From: Bacteroidota bacterium
Lineage (GTDB): Bacteria > Bacteroidota > Bacteroidia > Chitinophagales > UBA8649
Length of the DNA stretch: 12,711 bases
NCBI GenBank assembly: GCA_003447535.1
Contig: DLYY01000124.1
Location: 1 to 12,711, forward strand
Direction: 5' to 3'
Position 1 is the stretch's first letter; every line of letters starts with the position of its first letter. Positions 1 to 6,441 of the stretch are shown piece by piece. Below the pieces are notes generated by a model. It was not told where the DNA came from and searched no databases. It worked only from the letters and a program-made list of their open reading frames with translations. A program made the position numbers and the translations under genes.

Positions 1-1
1 G

Positions 2-757
2 TTGAAGGCACGAACGGACCTTCCACTCATTGGAACCCTACTCGACTACGAAGCAACAGCTTATATAATGAGTTGGGGAGGCATGCTATTTGACGTCTTG
101 GCAGGATTCCTTTTGCTGATTCCCAAAACACGAACTTTTACCTGGATTATGGCAGCAGTTTTTCATGTGCTCACCGCCATAATTTTCCCGCAAATTGGTG
201 TATTCCCCTATGTTATGATCATGGGCACCCTCGTCTATTTTCCGTGGACAAATCTGACGCATCGAATCCCATCCGCCTCAAGTAATAAGCAGATTGCTAA
301 TCCCTTATTACAATCCATCGTGCCCTATGTTCTATCACTATATTTTATCTTGCAAGTATTCATACCCCTAAGGCATCATCTTTACAGCGGAAACCTTTTC
401 TGGCATGAGCAAGGATTTCGCTTTTCATGGCGTGTAATGCTTATGGAAAAAGCGGGTTACTGTGAATTTGAGGTTGTCGATACAACGGGTAATCGCCGCA
501 CGATGGTAAGACCCAGTGACCACCTAAATCCTCAGCAAGAAAAAATGATGGCCACTCAACCGGATATGATTTTGCAATATGCCCATTACCTCAGTAGGGA
601 ATATTCCAAGAGTTGGCAAACTGAGGTGGAAGTCTACGCCCATTGTTGGTGCTCACTCAACGGACGAGGTAGCACACCTTACATTAATTCTGACATAAAT
701 CTTGCAAAAGAAAAAGACAGTTTTTCTCCAAAAACATGGATTTTGTCCTTCGAATAA
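2..757 (+). CDS. Vitamin K-dependent gamma-carboxylase-like (HTTM) membrane protein, C-terminal part
   Basis: The frame is open from the window edge, so the true start lies upstream; the TTG at base 2 is not a credible start. About 251 residues remain. They begin inside the membrane domain (SWGG at residues 24-27, FDVLAGFLLLIP near 30-41, FHVLTAIIF near 54-62, GVFPYVMI near 66-73), followed by a soluble part with RHHLYSGN (124-131), FSWRVML (141-147), QYAHYLS (192-198) and CSLNGR (217-222). From memory these blocks line up in order with human GGCX (FH...F...G.F.YVML, SW..M, LKQYA..LSR, VSIN.R), so the resemblance extends beyond the generic HTTM domain. The catalytic lysine region known from GGCX lies before this part and is not in the window, so activity cannot be judged. 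The stop TAA (755-757) shares its last A with the ATG of the next gene, which indicates translational coupling to the TonB receptor. Such HTTM genes often sit beside FecA-type receptors in Bacteroidota (recollection, not checked). Confidence 0.8.
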   Translation: MKARTDLPLIGTLLDYEATAYIMSWGGMLFDVLAGFLLLIPKTRTFTWIMAAVFHVLTAIIFPQIGVFPYVMIMGTLVYFPWTNLTHRIPSASSNKQIANPLLQSIVPYVLSLYFILQVFIPLRHHLYSGNLFWHEQGFRFSWRVMLMEKAGYCEFEVVDTTGNRRTMVRPSDHLNPQQEKMMATQPDMILQYAHYLSREYSKSWQTEVEVYAHCWCSLNGRGSTPYINSDINLAKEKDSFSPKTWILSFE

Positions 758-3174
758 TGCGTTTGCACAGAGTCCATATCATCCTTTGGCTGTTTATCCT
801 CCTCCCTGCTTTAAGCCATGCCCAAGTAATACTGAATGTTATGTCCCGTGAAGACTCAACTTCCCTGCGCAATGTTAGTGTGTATGACGTCTATGAAGAC
901 AGCCTAATCTGCAAAAGCAATCCCACAAAACCCTGCATAATTACAACGACAAAAGATCTCTTTATCGAGTGTAAACACCGAGGCTTTGAAGACCTTTATC
1001 TCACCATTCAAGGACGACTAAAAGACACCTTAAATCTCTATATGCGGCGACCTCCTGCCATTCAATCGGAAAGCTTGGATGAAACGACAGTAACCGATGT
1101 CACCTCTACCTACTTACGAGACATTGACGGCATGGGAATCTATGCAGCACGTAAGACTGAACGCATCGATTTAGATAAGGTAACAGGCAATAAAGCCATC
1201 GGAATTCAGCGACAGATTTATGCCAAAGTAGCAGGGCTTAACGTCTGGGAAAGTAGTGGGTCTGGGCTTAATACAGAAATTGGTGCACGGGGCCTCAATC
1301 CCGCTAGATCGAGCAACTTTAACGTCCGCCAAAATCAATATGATATAGCGGCTGATGCCATTGGATATCCCGATGCGTATTACGTCCCACCCGCTGAAGC
1401 TATCGAGCGCATCGATATCGTTCGTGGAGCATCTTCACTTCAATATGGACCGCAATTTGGAGGGACAATTAACTATCATCTCAAAGGAGCAGAATACAGC
1501 AGTGGATGGCGCCATGAAATACTCTCGTCAATAGGTAGCTTCGGTCTATACAATCAGAGTTTAGGCTTTGGCTATGGAGGGGATAAAGTGGCCTTCTACA
1601 CCTTTGGGAATTACAGACAGGGCAATGGTTGGAGACCTAACAGTGGATTCCAAGCGGGATTTAATCACAGCCAACTAGCCTTTGTTTTATCAAAGAATTG
1701 GACGGCGCAATTAGAACATACTACCTACCTCTACGAAGCCCAGCAACCAGGCGGATTAACCGATGCCCTTTTCACCCAAAATCCAAACCAATCTATTCGC
1801 AGTAGGAACTTCTTTAGAATATATTGGCACCTACCTGCAGTCACGCTGAATGGGAAAATTGGCAAAAATGGCCGATTCAACACGAAATTTTGGATTCTCA
1901 GAGCGGGTAGAGACGCTGTTGGCTTCCTTGGAAGCATTGCACGCATCGATTTTGGCGAAAATCGTGACTTACTCAAGGATACATACCGAAATTTCGGCCA
2001 TGAAAGCCGCTATATCAGTCAATGGAAGTGGGCAGATCGCCCTCAAAGCTTTCTAATTGGGATTCGAAACTACACAGGAAACACCTCGAAACGACAAGGA
2101 TTAACTGATTCACTGAGCACGGCAAGCTATGAATACCTAACTCCTAATATCATCGATGGATCGCAATATGAATTTCCAAGTATTAACCATGCACTATTCG
2201 CTGAACACATTTTTCGACTACCCAAATCATGGAAGATTGTACCGGGCATTCGCTATGAGTTTGTTAAGAGCAATGGAGAAGGATCATTTCGGCAATTAAA
2301 TTCGGACTTAGCCGGTAATATACTTTATGATACGATTATAGATGAGTCGTTCTCTAGCCCAAGAAGCTTCTTTTTACTGGGAATTGGCCTCAGCAAGACC
2401 CTACCCAATGGCTTAGATTTATATGCGAACTGGTCGCAGAACTATCGAGCGATAAACTTTAATGATTTACGTATTGTCAATCCAAATTTTCGCATCGATC
2501 CTAACCTCGAAGATGAAAAAGGCTATAATATGGACCTTGGAATTCGCGGAAGCTATCAAGGTATACGGTTTGATATGACGGCCTACTTCCTCCGCTATGC
2601 AAATCGCATCGGATTTTTGCTTCAAGTCGACTCACAATTGTTATCTACCTATCGTTTTCGAACAAATATTGGTCAAAGCAATACCTATGGTATCGAATCG
2701 CTGCTTGAAATCGACTGGCTTCAACTAAAAACCAACGGCGATGAGCAACAACTGTGGTCGCTCACCACCATGCTGAACTACAGTTACTCCAATGGGCGAT
2801 ATGCTCTTGAGAAAAATACTGCCGTTGATGGCAAGAAAATTGAACTTGTTCCTCAGGGAATCTTAAGAACCGCACTAACGCTAAACTTCGACAACAGATA
2901 TACGCTCGGAGCCCAGTGGTCTTGGACAGGAAAGCAATTTGCCGATGCCACCAATGCCACCTTCTCCCCTGATGCCGTTCATGGGCTTATTCCATCCTAT
3001 CAAATTTTAGATATCTATGCCAGAGCGCAATGGAAACAGCTCAGCGCAGAGGTCAATGTAAATAATGCCCTTAATGCTAGCTACTTTACCCGCCGCGCCT
3101 CTGGATATCCTGGCCCAGGCATTCTCCCCAGTGATCCAAGAAATGTAACCTTTAGCTTAGGATGGGTTTTTTAA
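757..3174 (+). CDS. FecA-like TonB-dependent outer-membrane receptor
   Basis: An outer-membrane gated channel that takes up a ligand, most likely a ferric chelate, using TonB energy. I chose ATG 757 over ATG 736: it overlaps the previous stop (TAATG) and starts directly with a clean signal peptide (MRLHRVHIILWLFILLPALSHA, cleavage before Q). That gives 805 residues. In order there is a diverged N-terminal beta-sandwich like the carboxypeptidase-regulatory domain (about 25-95), a TonB-box-like stretch LDETTVTD (107-114), a plug domain (about 128-243, with GARGLNP and ERIDIVRGASSLQYGP), and a 22-strand-type barrel. The barrel ends with RRASGYPGPGILPSDPRN and a terminal aromatic F, the normal barrel closing signal. 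Plug and barrel motifs (NWSQNYRAINFNDLR, GPGILPSD) resemble FecA-type receptors; the ligand itself cannot be read from sequence. It lacks the long SusC-type N-terminus and no SusD gene follows, so glycan uptake is less likely. Confidence 0.9.
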   Translation: MRLHRVHIILWLFILLPALSHAQVILNVMSREDSTSLRNVSVYDVYEDSLICKSNPTKPCIITTTKDLFIECKHRGFEDLYLTIQGRLKDTLNLYMRRPPAIQSESLDETTVTDVTSTYLRDIDGMGIYAARKTERIDLDKVTGNKAIGIQRQIYAKVAGLNVWESSGSGLNTEIGARGLNPARSSNFNVRQNQYDIAADAIGYPDAYYVPPAEAIERIDIVRGASSLQYGPQFGGTINYHLKGAEYSSGWRHEILSSIGSFGLYNQSLGFGYGGDKVAFYTFGNYRQGNGWRPNSGFQAGFNHSQLAFVLSKNWTAQLEHTTYLYEAQQPGGLTDALFTQNPNQSIRSRNFFRIYWHLPAVTLNGKIGKNGRFNTKFWILRAGRDAVGFLGSIARIDFGENRDLLKDTYRNFGHESRYISQWKWADRPQSFLIGIRNYTGNTSKRQGLTDSLSTASYEYLTPNIIDGSQYEFPSINHALFAEHIFRLPKSWKIVPGIRYEFVKSNGEGSFRQLNSDLAGNILYDTIIDESFSSPRSFFLLGIGLSKTLPNGLDLYANWSQNYRAINFNDLRIVNPNFRIDPNLEDEKGYNMDLGIRGSYQGIRFDMTAYFLRYANRIGFLLQVDSQLLSTYRFRTNIGQSNTYGIESLLEIDWLQLKTNGDEQQLWSLTTMLNYSYSNGRYALEKNTAVDGKKIELVPQGILRTALTLNFDNRYTLGAQWSWTGKQFADATNATFSPDAVHGLIPSYQILDIYARAQWKQLSAEVNVNNALNASYFTRRASGYPGPGILPSDPRNVTFSLGWVF

Positions 3175-3193
3175 TCCTTTTGACGAGATCAAA
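3159..3193. terminator. Weak inverted repeats between convergent genes
   Basis: Only 25 bases separate the receptor stop from the end of the Smr gene on the other strand. Two short stems are visible: AGGAT (3159-3163) with ATCCT (3174-3178), followed by TTTT, and TTTGA (3179-3183) with TCAAA (3189-3193) around a 5-base loop. Both stems are only 5 bp and AT-rich. They may act as a weak bidirectional terminator or be chance. Confidence 0.25.
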
Positions 3194-3199
3194 GACTCC

Positions 3200-3613
3200 T
3201 TAGAATACAATTACCGTTTCCCCGCTGCGCAACTTCTTTTTTGTATGGCGACTCACCATAGATGCTCCAAACTCTTCCTTGGCTATCCTACTTACCGTGT
3301 CCGCAAGCTTACCACTGCCGACACCGTGAATTACTTTAATCTTCTTTAAACCTTGCGCCCTACTATCTCGCAGAAATCCACGAAATGCTTCAATTTGGTA
3401 GTCAAATATCTCTAATGCAGATGCCACTTTAAGACTTGGCTTGAGTACTTGAATATGAAGATCAATACTTGGTAAAGGGGTCTTATTCTTGGAAGCATTT
3501 GTACGAGAAGATTTCTTGGATGGCGACCAATTCTCATTGGTATTGGGGTCAAAATCTCCCATCATCATGCGCTTAAGCAAATCCGGATCAAAGGGCTTTG
3601 ATTTATCTTCCAT
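3200..3613 (-). CDS. Stand-alone Smr-domain protein
   Basis: A 137-residue protein with a polar, low-complexity N-terminus (about 1-45) and one Smr domain (about 48-137). The two family motifs are present: DLH (51-53, in SIDLHIQVL) and HGVGSG (96-101, in KIKVIHGVGSGKL). Smr domains bind nucleic acid and some cut DNA or RNA; in Bacteroidota the same domain usually closes longer DUF2027/MutS2-related proteins, and the spacing LEIFDYQIEAF here resembles that group. Nothing else of those longer proteins is present. ATG 3613-3611 overlaps the stop of the YeeE remnant (TAATG), so it is translated as the last gene of the sulfur operon although its function has no evident link to sulfur. It converges with the TonB receptor gene. 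The nucleic-acid target is unknown. Confidence 0.8.
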   Translation of the reverse strand: MEDKSKPFDPDLLKRMMMGDFDPNTNENWSPSKKSSRTNASKNKTPLPSIDLHIQVLKPSLKVASALEIFDYQIEAFRGFLRDSRAQGLKKIKVIHGVGSGKLADTVSRIAKEEFGASMVSRHTKKKLRSGETVIVF

Positions 3614-3822
3614 TAGTGGGGTAATTTATCTCTGACTAGTCCATAGGCAAAGAAGGAGGAAAACCTTCCTGCACCTCCTATTGAGCACATCATGCGCAAG
3701 GAAGAACTCACACCAAAATAGCCTCCGAGCCACAGCAATAAAATCATTATCAATTCGACAAGCGGACCACTGACATACCATGGCCAAGGGCTAACTAAAA
3801 AAGTATGTATCCAATCTGACAT
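3613..3822 (-). pseudogene. Shortened YeeE/YedE-type sulfur transporter, N-terminal part only
   Basis: About 69 residues from ATG 3822-3820, which lies 11 bases after the stop of the persulfide dioxygenase gene. It carries the recognisable N-terminus of YeeE/YedE (TsuA/PmpA-like) proteins: PWPWYVSGPL, one hydrophobic helix (about residues 15-32), GVSSSLRMMCS with its conserved Cys, then FFAYGLVRDKLPH where full-length relatives continue for about 100 more residues with several further helices. Here the frame ends in TAA, whose last base begins the Smr start codon. The second YeeE-like gene that normally accompanies it is absent. I read this as a decayed or deleted transporter gene. A functional one-helix protein is possible because the frame, the Cys motif and the coupling to the next gene are intact. 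An in-frame start at 3864 exists but would overlap the upstream gene by 31 bases and does not match the family. Confidence 0.55.
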
Positions 3823-3833
3823 CACGTATTTTT

Positions 3834-5243
3834 TTACGAAGCTGAACAAGAAGATTGCGCACATTGAATTGGCGTAAGTGCGATGGCATCTATTCCGCCT
3901 TCAATATTGATTACATCCGATAATCCAAGCTTTTTTAGTAAGCTACAAGCGATGACCGACCGATCGCCCCCCGCACAGTGCACATAGGTTGAGTTGCTTG
4001 GATACGAAGCAATCATAGTAGGATCAATCCAATAGTCGAGTGGTTCGCTTACCGCACCGATAACATGATTGGCTGTAAACTCTGATTCTTTACGAACATC
4101 TAATAGCAATCCACGATCTTCCAAGCTCGGTTCAATTGCATTTGCCGACACAGAGGCTATCGTATCCAACGAACCACCACTTGCTTTCCATGCCGCTATT
4201 CCTCCTTCGAGATATCCTTTCACATTATCAAAACCAACTCGTGAAAGACGCATTACAGCTTCTTCGACTTGATTGGGATTAACAACTAGAAGAATAGGTG
4301 TTTTTACATCTTTCAAAAGAGAACCCACCCATGGAGCAAATTGACCATCCAAGCCAATAAAGAGACTCCCTTGAACAAATTCTTGAACAAACTCATCACG
4401 ACTTCGGACATCTAAAACGACGATATTCTCTTCAAGCGATAGCTCTTGAAAGGCCTCAACACTCAGGGCTAAATCAGACAAATCCGGACGATCAGAAGTA
4501 TCATAACCATGCTTATTCATTCCAACATTTTGAGGGAAGTAGGCAGGAGGGGCTAGAATTCCATCAGTGACTTCTTGAATAAACTCCTCTTTAGTCATGT
4601 TCGCGCGCAAAGCATAATTCTCGCGTTTTTGATTACCAAGTGTATCGAAGGTGTCTGTCGACATGCTTTTACCGCATGCACTGCCTGCCCCATGTGCAGG
4701 GTACACAATAACTTCATCATCAAGAGGCATAATTTTGTTTCGAAGGCTATCATATAGGATACCGGCTAGATCCTCCATCGTAAAGTCAGCTCCCTTTTGC
4801 GCTAAATCAGGACGACCCACATCGCCTAAAAAGAGGGTATCGCCGGTAAAGATGGCTTCTACCTTTTCTTCGCGATTAAGCAAGGCATAGGTTGTAGACT
4901 CCATCGTGTGGCCAGGAGTATGGATTACCCGAATTTTAGCTAGTCCAAAAGAAAGCTCTTCCCCATCTTTTGAAATGTGGGCTTCATAGGTCGGATTAGC
5001 TTGTGGTCCAAAGACAATGGTAGCCCCTGTTGCTTCGGCAAGATGGAGGTGTCCACTCACAAAATCAGCGTGAAAGTGCGTCTCTAAAATGTATTTGATA
5101 TGAACTCCATGCTCTTTGGCAAGTGCTAGATAAGAATCAATTTCGCGCAAAGGATCAATGACGATGGCCTCGGATTCACTCATAAGAAAGTAGGCACCTT
5201 GGGCAAGACATTTTGTATAGATCTGTTGTATTGTAGCTGGCAT
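3834..5243 (-). CDS. Metallo-beta-lactamase-rhodanese-rhodanese fusion, persulfide dioxygenase type
   Basis: A cytoplasmic 469-residue enzyme expected to oxidise low-molecular-weight persulfide to sulfite and to move sulfane sulfur. The N-terminal MBL domain (about 1-230) shows THFHADFVSGH (55-65), HTPGH (108-112), TGDTLFLGDVGRPDL (133-147) and YPAHG (181-185). In the ETHE1 family H56, H112 and D135 would hold a single iron; the position after D60 is Phe rather than His, as expected for a mononuclear site. The first rhodanese domain (about 255-360) has no Cys at the active-site loop (LLVVNPNQVEEA) and is probably structural. The second (about 367-460) has the active loop HCAGGDRS with C423. 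The tail adds C461 and C466. I chose ATG 5243-5241, giving MPATIQQIYTKCLAQGAYFL, which matches the family N-terminus; the upstream ATG at 5276 would overlap the permease gene. It lies 10 bases after that gene, in one operon. Confidence 0.92.
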   Translation of the reverse strand: MPATIQQIYTKCLAQGAYFLMSESEAIVIDPLREIDSYLALAKEHGVHIKYILETHFHADFVSGHLHLAEATGATIVFGPQANPTYEAHISKDGEELSFGLAKIRVIHTPGHTMESTTYALLNREEKVEAIFTGDTLFLGDVGRPDLAQKGADFTMEDLAGILYDSLRNKIMPLDDEVIVYPAHGAGSACGKSMSTDTFDTLGNQKRENYALRANMTKEEFIQEVTDGILAPPAYFPQNVGMNKHGYDTSDRPDLSDLALSVEAFQELSLEENIVVLDVRSRDEFVQEFVQGSLFIGLDGQFAPWVGSLLKDVKTPILLVVNPNQVEEAVMRLSRVGFDNVKGYLEGGIAAWKASGGSLDTIASVSANAIEPSLEDRGLLLDVRKESEFTANHVIGAVSEPLDYWIDPTMIASYPSNSTYVHCAGGDRSVIACSLLKKLGLSDVINIEGGIDAIALTPIQCAQSSCSAS

Positions 5244-5253
5244 TAAACAGGAT

Positions 5254-6072
5254 TTATAAAGAAGAAATTTTATCAATTAATATGAAGACTGCCATAATGA
5301 GTACAAAGACTCCGAAACCTTTTTTGAGTTTAGGAGCAGGTACTTTGGCACTAAATGGAAGTCCTACCGCAAGACCGAGCATGGCGATAAACGTAAATCC
5401 GATAAGAAAAATCCAATCGATTTCTATGTTTGGGTTAGAGACATCTCCCAAAAACCCAATCAGCGATTTACTGGCAATAATAAACATTGACGTTCCTACT
5501 GCACGATGGATAGGAAGCTTAGCCAATAAGACGAGCGCAGGCACAATGATGAAGCCACCCCCTGCGCCAACTAAACCGGTAAGAATACCGACTATAATGG
5601 CTTCGGTGACTACTTTAAGTACTCTTGAAACATCCCATTCGAAATCATCAGAATCAGTAATTCTTTGCGTCTTCTTACGCAACATAGAGATCGCCGCAAA
5701 AAGCATAACGACCGCAAAAAGCAACATAATGGCCAAATCTTTACTCAAGACAACTTCTTGAAACTGAATGATTGTTTCAGGAATAGCCGGTACAATAACT
5801 TTCCGGGTAAAGTAAACTGCAGCAATTGTCGGTGGAGCAAAGACCATCGCTATCTTATAGTCAATGTTTCCCTTCTGACCATTCCGCAATGCACCAACGG
5901 CAGCCACCCATCCGACAATAAAAAGGGAGTATCCTGTAGCAAGTTCCACCGGAACGCCAAAGAAATAGGTTAAAATGGGTAAGGCCAAAATGGAGCCACC
6001 GGCGCCTGTCAACCCAACGACCAATCCAATAAATACCGCCGCTATATACCCAATAGGCACAATTCCTTCCAT
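5254..6072 (-). CDS. TauE/SafE-family membrane permease
   Basis: A 272-residue inner-membrane protein with about seven or eight hydrophobic segments. It shows the internal duplication of the TauE/SafE (DUF81) family: GLTGAGGSILALP at about 20-32 and GLVGAGGGFIIVP at about 166-178, each followed by a similar helix pair, with a charged linker in the middle (RKKTQRITDSDDFEWD, about 132-147). Members export or import sulfur-containing anions such as sulfite, sulfoacetate or thiosulfate. Placed between a Cys-rich ArsR regulator and a persulfide dioxygenase, sulfite export or thiosulfate handling is the most likely job; the direction cannot be told from sequence. Its ATG follows the arsR-like stop by 3 bases, so the two are co-transcribed. 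Confidence 0.92.
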   Translation of the reverse strand: MEGIVPIGYIAAVFIGLVVGLTGAGGSILALPILTYFFGVPVELATGYSLFIVGWVAAVGALRNGQKGNIDYKIAMVFAPPTIAAVYFTRKVIVPAIPETIIQFQEVVLSKDLAIMLLFAVVMLFAAISMLRKKTQRITDSDDFEWDVSRVLKVVTEAIIVGILTGLVGAGGGFIIVPALVLLAKLPIHRAVGTSMFIIASKSLIGFLGDVSNPNIEIDWIFLIGFTFIAMLGLAVGLPFSAKVPAPKLKKGFGVFVLIMAVFILIDKISSL

Positions 6073-6075
6073 AGC

Positions 6076-6378
6076 CTACGAATTGGATTTTGGCATACAC
6101 TGAAATAGGTTGAGGACCTCTTTTCTTGCCACTTGATAAAACACTTGCTTTCCCTCTTTCACTGAAGTCAGAATGCCATGAGCCTTCATTTTGGTTAAAT
6201 GATGAGACATCATAGAAGCCTCACATCCACAAGACAATTTATCACATAGGCTAGTGACATCAATCTTCGTGCTATCGGCGAGATGAAGTAAGATTTCGAG
6301 CCGTACCGGATGAGCAATCACCTTTAAGGTCTGTGCCATATCATCTAAGGCAATATCGGCTAGTTGAACAACTTTCAT
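6076..6378 (-). CDS. ArsR-family repressor with cysteine-rich helix, likely sulfur sensor
   Basis: A 100-residue winged-helix dimeric repressor: LKVIAHPVRLEILLHLA (about 18-34) is the classic ArsR helix 2, EASMMSHHLTKMKAHGIL (53-70) the recognition helix, and VKEGKQVFYQV (73-83) the wing. Cysteines sit at 45 (in SLCDKL), 50 and 52 (SCGCE, immediately before the recognition helix) and 94 (LFQCMP, last helix). Sulfide/persulfide sensors such as BigR and SqrR use one Cys in helix 2 and one in the last helix; this protein keeps the last-helix Cys but has none in helix 2, while C45 and the CGC turn are nearer to the metal or arsenite sites of ArsR/CadC. The downstream genes all concern sulfur, so a persulfide-sensing repressor is the best reading; a metalloid sensor is the alternative. 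First gene of the operon ending at 3200. Confidence 0.9.
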   Translation of the reverse strand: MKVVQLADIALDDMAQTLKVIAHPVRLEILLHLADSTKIDVTSLCDKLSCGCEASMMSHHLTKMKAHGILTSVKEGKQVFYQVARKEVLNLFQCMPKSNS

Positions 6379-6420
6379 AATATAAATATATGAACATTTG
6401 TTATATTGTTCAATACTTAA
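6379..6420 (-). promoter_or_regulatory. Promoter/operator region of the ArsR-led sulfur operon
   Basis: An AT-rich spacer directly before the regulator gene. It holds a symmetric element of the kind ArsR dimers bind: AACA-TT-TGTT (6393-6402) flanked by TATAT and ATAT stretches, and overlapping it GAACA (6392-6396) paired with TGTTC (6407-6411). Read on the minus strand, a TTG lies about 20 bases before TATATTTA, which resembles the Bacteroidota -7 element TANNTTTG. The TTG and the -7-like element flank the palindrome, as expected for autorepression. With that -7 element the leader before ATG would be only a few bases, so transcripts may be nearly leaderless. Confidence 0.45.
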
Positions 6421-6441
6421 AATACCTTTAGCTAGATTACC

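Noticed and set aside
736..757. Earlier ATG (736) as start of the TonB receptor
   Set aside because: It adds MDFVLRI before the signal peptide, including an acidic residue; ATG 757 overlaps the upstream stop and gives a standard signal peptide.
3175..3199. Possible missing gene between the receptor and Smr genes
   Set aside because: Only 25 bases; convergent gene ends with short weak stems.
4575..4890. Plus-strand frames opposite the persulfide dioxygenase gene
   Set aside because: They lie entirely antisense to a gene with clear catalytic motifs, overlap each other and show no domain.
5244..5276. Upstream ATG (5276) as start of the MBL-rhodanese protein
   Set aside because: It would overlap the permease gene by 23 bases and adds 11 residues that do not belong to the family N-terminus (MPATIQQIYTKCLAQGAYFL).
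5282..5973. Plus-strand frames of up to 159 codons opposite the TauE/SafE gene
   Set aside because: Antisense shadows of a membrane-protein gene with an intact family duplication; compositions are Thr/Pro/Ser-rich without motifs.
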